From Micromonospora mirobrigensis (GTDB lineage: Bacteria; Actinomycetota; Actinomycetes; Mycobacteriales; Micromonosporaceae), in the NCBI RefSeq assembly GCF_900091555.1, contig NZ_FMCX01000005.1, forward strand, positions 248,001 to 312,000: DNA of 64,000 nt, read 5' to 3'. Positions 62,548 through 64,000 of the stretch are shown here, piece after piece. The number at the start of each line of letters is the position of its first letter. Position 1 is the first letter of the stretch. The translations under genes were made by a program, and so were the position numbers. The notes beneath the pieces were generated by a model. The model was not told where the DNA came from. It ran no database searches and was given only the letters and a program-made list of their open reading frames with translations.

Positions 62548-64000
62548 TCAGCCGAAGACGACCTGGGGCCGCGCGTCGTCACCATCGATCGACCAGCGGA
62601 AGACGCGACCGTCCCAACCTGCGGTGACCGGGTCGCTGCCAGCCCAGGTCACCGAGCTGATCGCGTTGGCGTGCGCCTCCAGCCGGCGGCTGCCGGCCAG
62701 CTCAGCGGTGTCGGTGAACCACCACAGGCGAGCGGTGAAGTCGTACCCCCCGGTCAGCAGGACGGGGCGGCCGTCGCAGTGGCCCCAGGCCACCGCCTTG
62801 ACCGACTCGTCGTGGCCGACCAGTACCGTCAGCAGCTCACCGGTGTCGACATCGTGAATCCGAACCGTCCGGTCGCGCGAGGCGGTCGCGAGCACCTCCC
62901 GCGAGCCGATCCGGGTCACCGAGCCGCTGTTGATCAGCTCGCCGTGCCCGGTGAACATCCGCAGCAGCGCGCCGTCGGAGCTGATCAGACGCGCGGTGCG
63001 GTCCGTGGAGACCGCGAGCAGGCGCTGGTCGTCGACCCAGCTGACGTCCTTCACCGCACCGTCGTGGCCGTAGTAGGCGGTTTCCGGGACCAGCGCGCCG
63101 TCCTGCCACCGGTAGACGTCCAGCGTGCCTTCGTAGTCGGCGACGGCCATCCGGTTGCCGTCCGGCGACCAGGCCACCCGGTTGATCGGGTGCAGCCGCC
63201 GCACCGACGCCACCGGCTCGCCCTCGAGGGTGCAGACCCAGACCAGGCCGGAGAAGGTCCCGGCCGCCACCAGACCTGCGTGGGGGTGCAGCGAGACGGT
63301 GTTGACCAGGCTCCCGTCGCCCCCGGGCAGCCGGCGGGGTGTCGAGCCGGCGAGCCAGACACCGCCGTCGTCACAGCCCAGCGCGATGACGTCCCGGTGG
63401 CTGCTGACGTGGTTGACGCCGCACGTGGTGGTGGTGGGCGTCAGCTCGACCGTCTCGACGTCGCCGTGCACGGTGTCGCCGAGCTGGTCGGGCACAGGGA
63501 GCAGGGCGGGAGCGGCGGCGGTGGTCCCGGAGATGAGATGACGTCCGTCCGGTGCCCAGTCCAACGACCGCGGCCACAGGTGTGGCCCCGACCAGCGGAC
63601 CAGCTCCTCGCCGGTGGACACCGACCAGATCCGCACCGTGCTGTCGTAGGCCCCGATGGCGACGTGACGCTGGTCGGGGGACCAGGCGACCGACTTGACC
63701 GCCGTCTCGTACGGGCCGATCTTTCCGAGCAGCTCGCCGTCGCGCTCCAGCAGATGGACATGCCCGTCGTCGCAACTCGCGGCGAGGATGGTCCCGTCGG
63801 GCGACCAGCGGCACATCTCGGCGTGGCCGGCCTGACCCAGCTCGGCGAGGCATGCGCCTTGCAGGTCCCAGATCCGGATGACGGCGTCCTCGCCGCAGGT
63901 CGCCACGGCGTCCGCCGAGGCGTCGACGAACATGCAGTGATCGGCGTGACTGAGCACGGTGTCGCGCAGCATGCCGTCGGTGAGGTCCCAGACCCGACCG
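62548..64000 (-). CDS. WD40-repeat protein, 5' end outside window
   Basis: C-terminal 484 residues of a beta-propeller protein; the frame is open through base 64000 with another WD repeat (GRVWDLTDG) right at the edge, so the start is beyond the window. I count about eleven WD-like blades, e.g. EDAVIRIWDLQGACLAEL, DSTVRIWSVSTGEELVRW, DRTVRIHDVDTGELLTVL and DFTARLWWFTD. No catalytic domain is seen in this part. Such proteins are scaffolds; one example is ToxC of toxoflavin biosynthesis, where it accompanies a GTP cyclohydrolase II. First visible gene of the four-gene minus-strand operon ending at 59678. Confidence 0.85.
   Translation of the reverse strand, partial: GRVWDLTDGMLRDTVLSHADHCMFVDASADAVATCGEDAVIRIWDLQGACLAELGQAGHAEMCRWSPDGTILAASCDDGHVHLLERDGELLGKIGPYETAVKSVAWSPDQRHVAIGAYDSTVRIWSVSTGEELVRWSGPHLWPRSLDWAPDGRHLISGTTAAAPALLPVPDQLGDTVHGDVETVELTPTTTTCGVNHVSSHRDVIALGCDDGGVWLAGSTPRRLPGGDGSLVNTVSLHPHAGLVAAGTFSGLVWVCTLEGEPVASVRRLHPINRVAWSPDGNRMAVADYEGTLDVYRWQDGALVPETAYYGHDGAVKDVSWVDDQRLLAVSTDRTARLISSDGALLRMFTGHGELINSGSVTRIGSREVLATASRDRTVRIHDVDTGELLTVLVGHDESVKAVAWGHCDGRPVLLTGGYDFTARLWWFTDTAELAGSRRLEAHANAISSVTWAGSDPVTAGWDGRVFRWSIDGDDARPQVVFG

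Overview
The window is about 64 kb of very GC-rich actinobacterial chromosome with GTG/ATG starts, strong GGAGG ribosome sites, SARP/AfsR regulators, a SigB/SigF-type sigma factor and actinobacterial-only families such as DUF3516, DUF3072 and F420-style LLM oxidoreductases. Gene content and several repeated intergenic hairpins suggest a Micromonosporaceae member (Micromonospora-like). This is inference from general knowledge of the group, not a database match. I see no rRNA, tRNA, CRISPR array, transposase or phage gene.

Layout. 1-3961: ferric-siderophore ABC importer operon (two FecCD permeases, ATPase, binding lipoprotein), entered mid-gene. 4010-5131: a DUF559 nuclease-like gene bracketed by two related palindromes. 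5150-9330: an unrecognised gene with a clear palindromic operator, divergent from a large secreted subtilase. 9404-14855: two paralogous AfsR/SARP regulators around an ECF sigma factor. 14915-18288: DUF3516 helicase and TrmB. 18418-20510: a surface-protein/sortase pair. 20529-27249: housekeeping and envelope genes (exonuclease III, PAC2, lysozyme-like protein, EcsC, SGNH lipoprotein, monooxygenase-domain proteins). 27265-35020: succinate-semialdehyde dehydrogenase, LLM oxidoreductase, Na+/H+ antiporter with a UBP zinc finger, MFS, HAD and GNAT proteins, and a small secreted protein. 35211-37829: a secreted GH9 cellulase with CBM2 and a perfect CebR-type operator. 38063-43204: PP2C phosphatase, HrpB helicase, methyltransferase and SigB-type sigma factor. 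43580-54163: assorted metabolism and stress genes (phospholipase D, MarR-pirin pair, GH15-SDR pair, YfcE-like phosphoesterase, renalase-like FAD enzyme). 54169-59453: antiporter, HAD, SpoIIE-type phosphatase, mechanosensitive-channel-like protein.

59678-64000 is the most interesting part. Four minus-strand genes form an apparent operon running in from beyond the right edge: a WD40-repeat protein, a GT4 glycosyltransferase, a clavaminate-synthase/AsnO-like Fe(II)/2-oxoglutarate oxygenase, and a stand-alone GTP cyclohydrolase II. No riboflavin genes lie alongside. A GTP cyclohydrolase II with a WD40 protein recalls ToxB/ToxC of toxoflavin (7-azapteridine) biosynthesis. The oxygenase and glycosyltransferase are not part of that pathway, so this may be the edge of an undescribed GTP-derived natural-product cluster.

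Two palindrome families and one long inverted repeat recur between genes, several of them in terminator positions. Three genes too short for routine calling are also reported: 24232-24381, 37985-38026 and 46032-46160.
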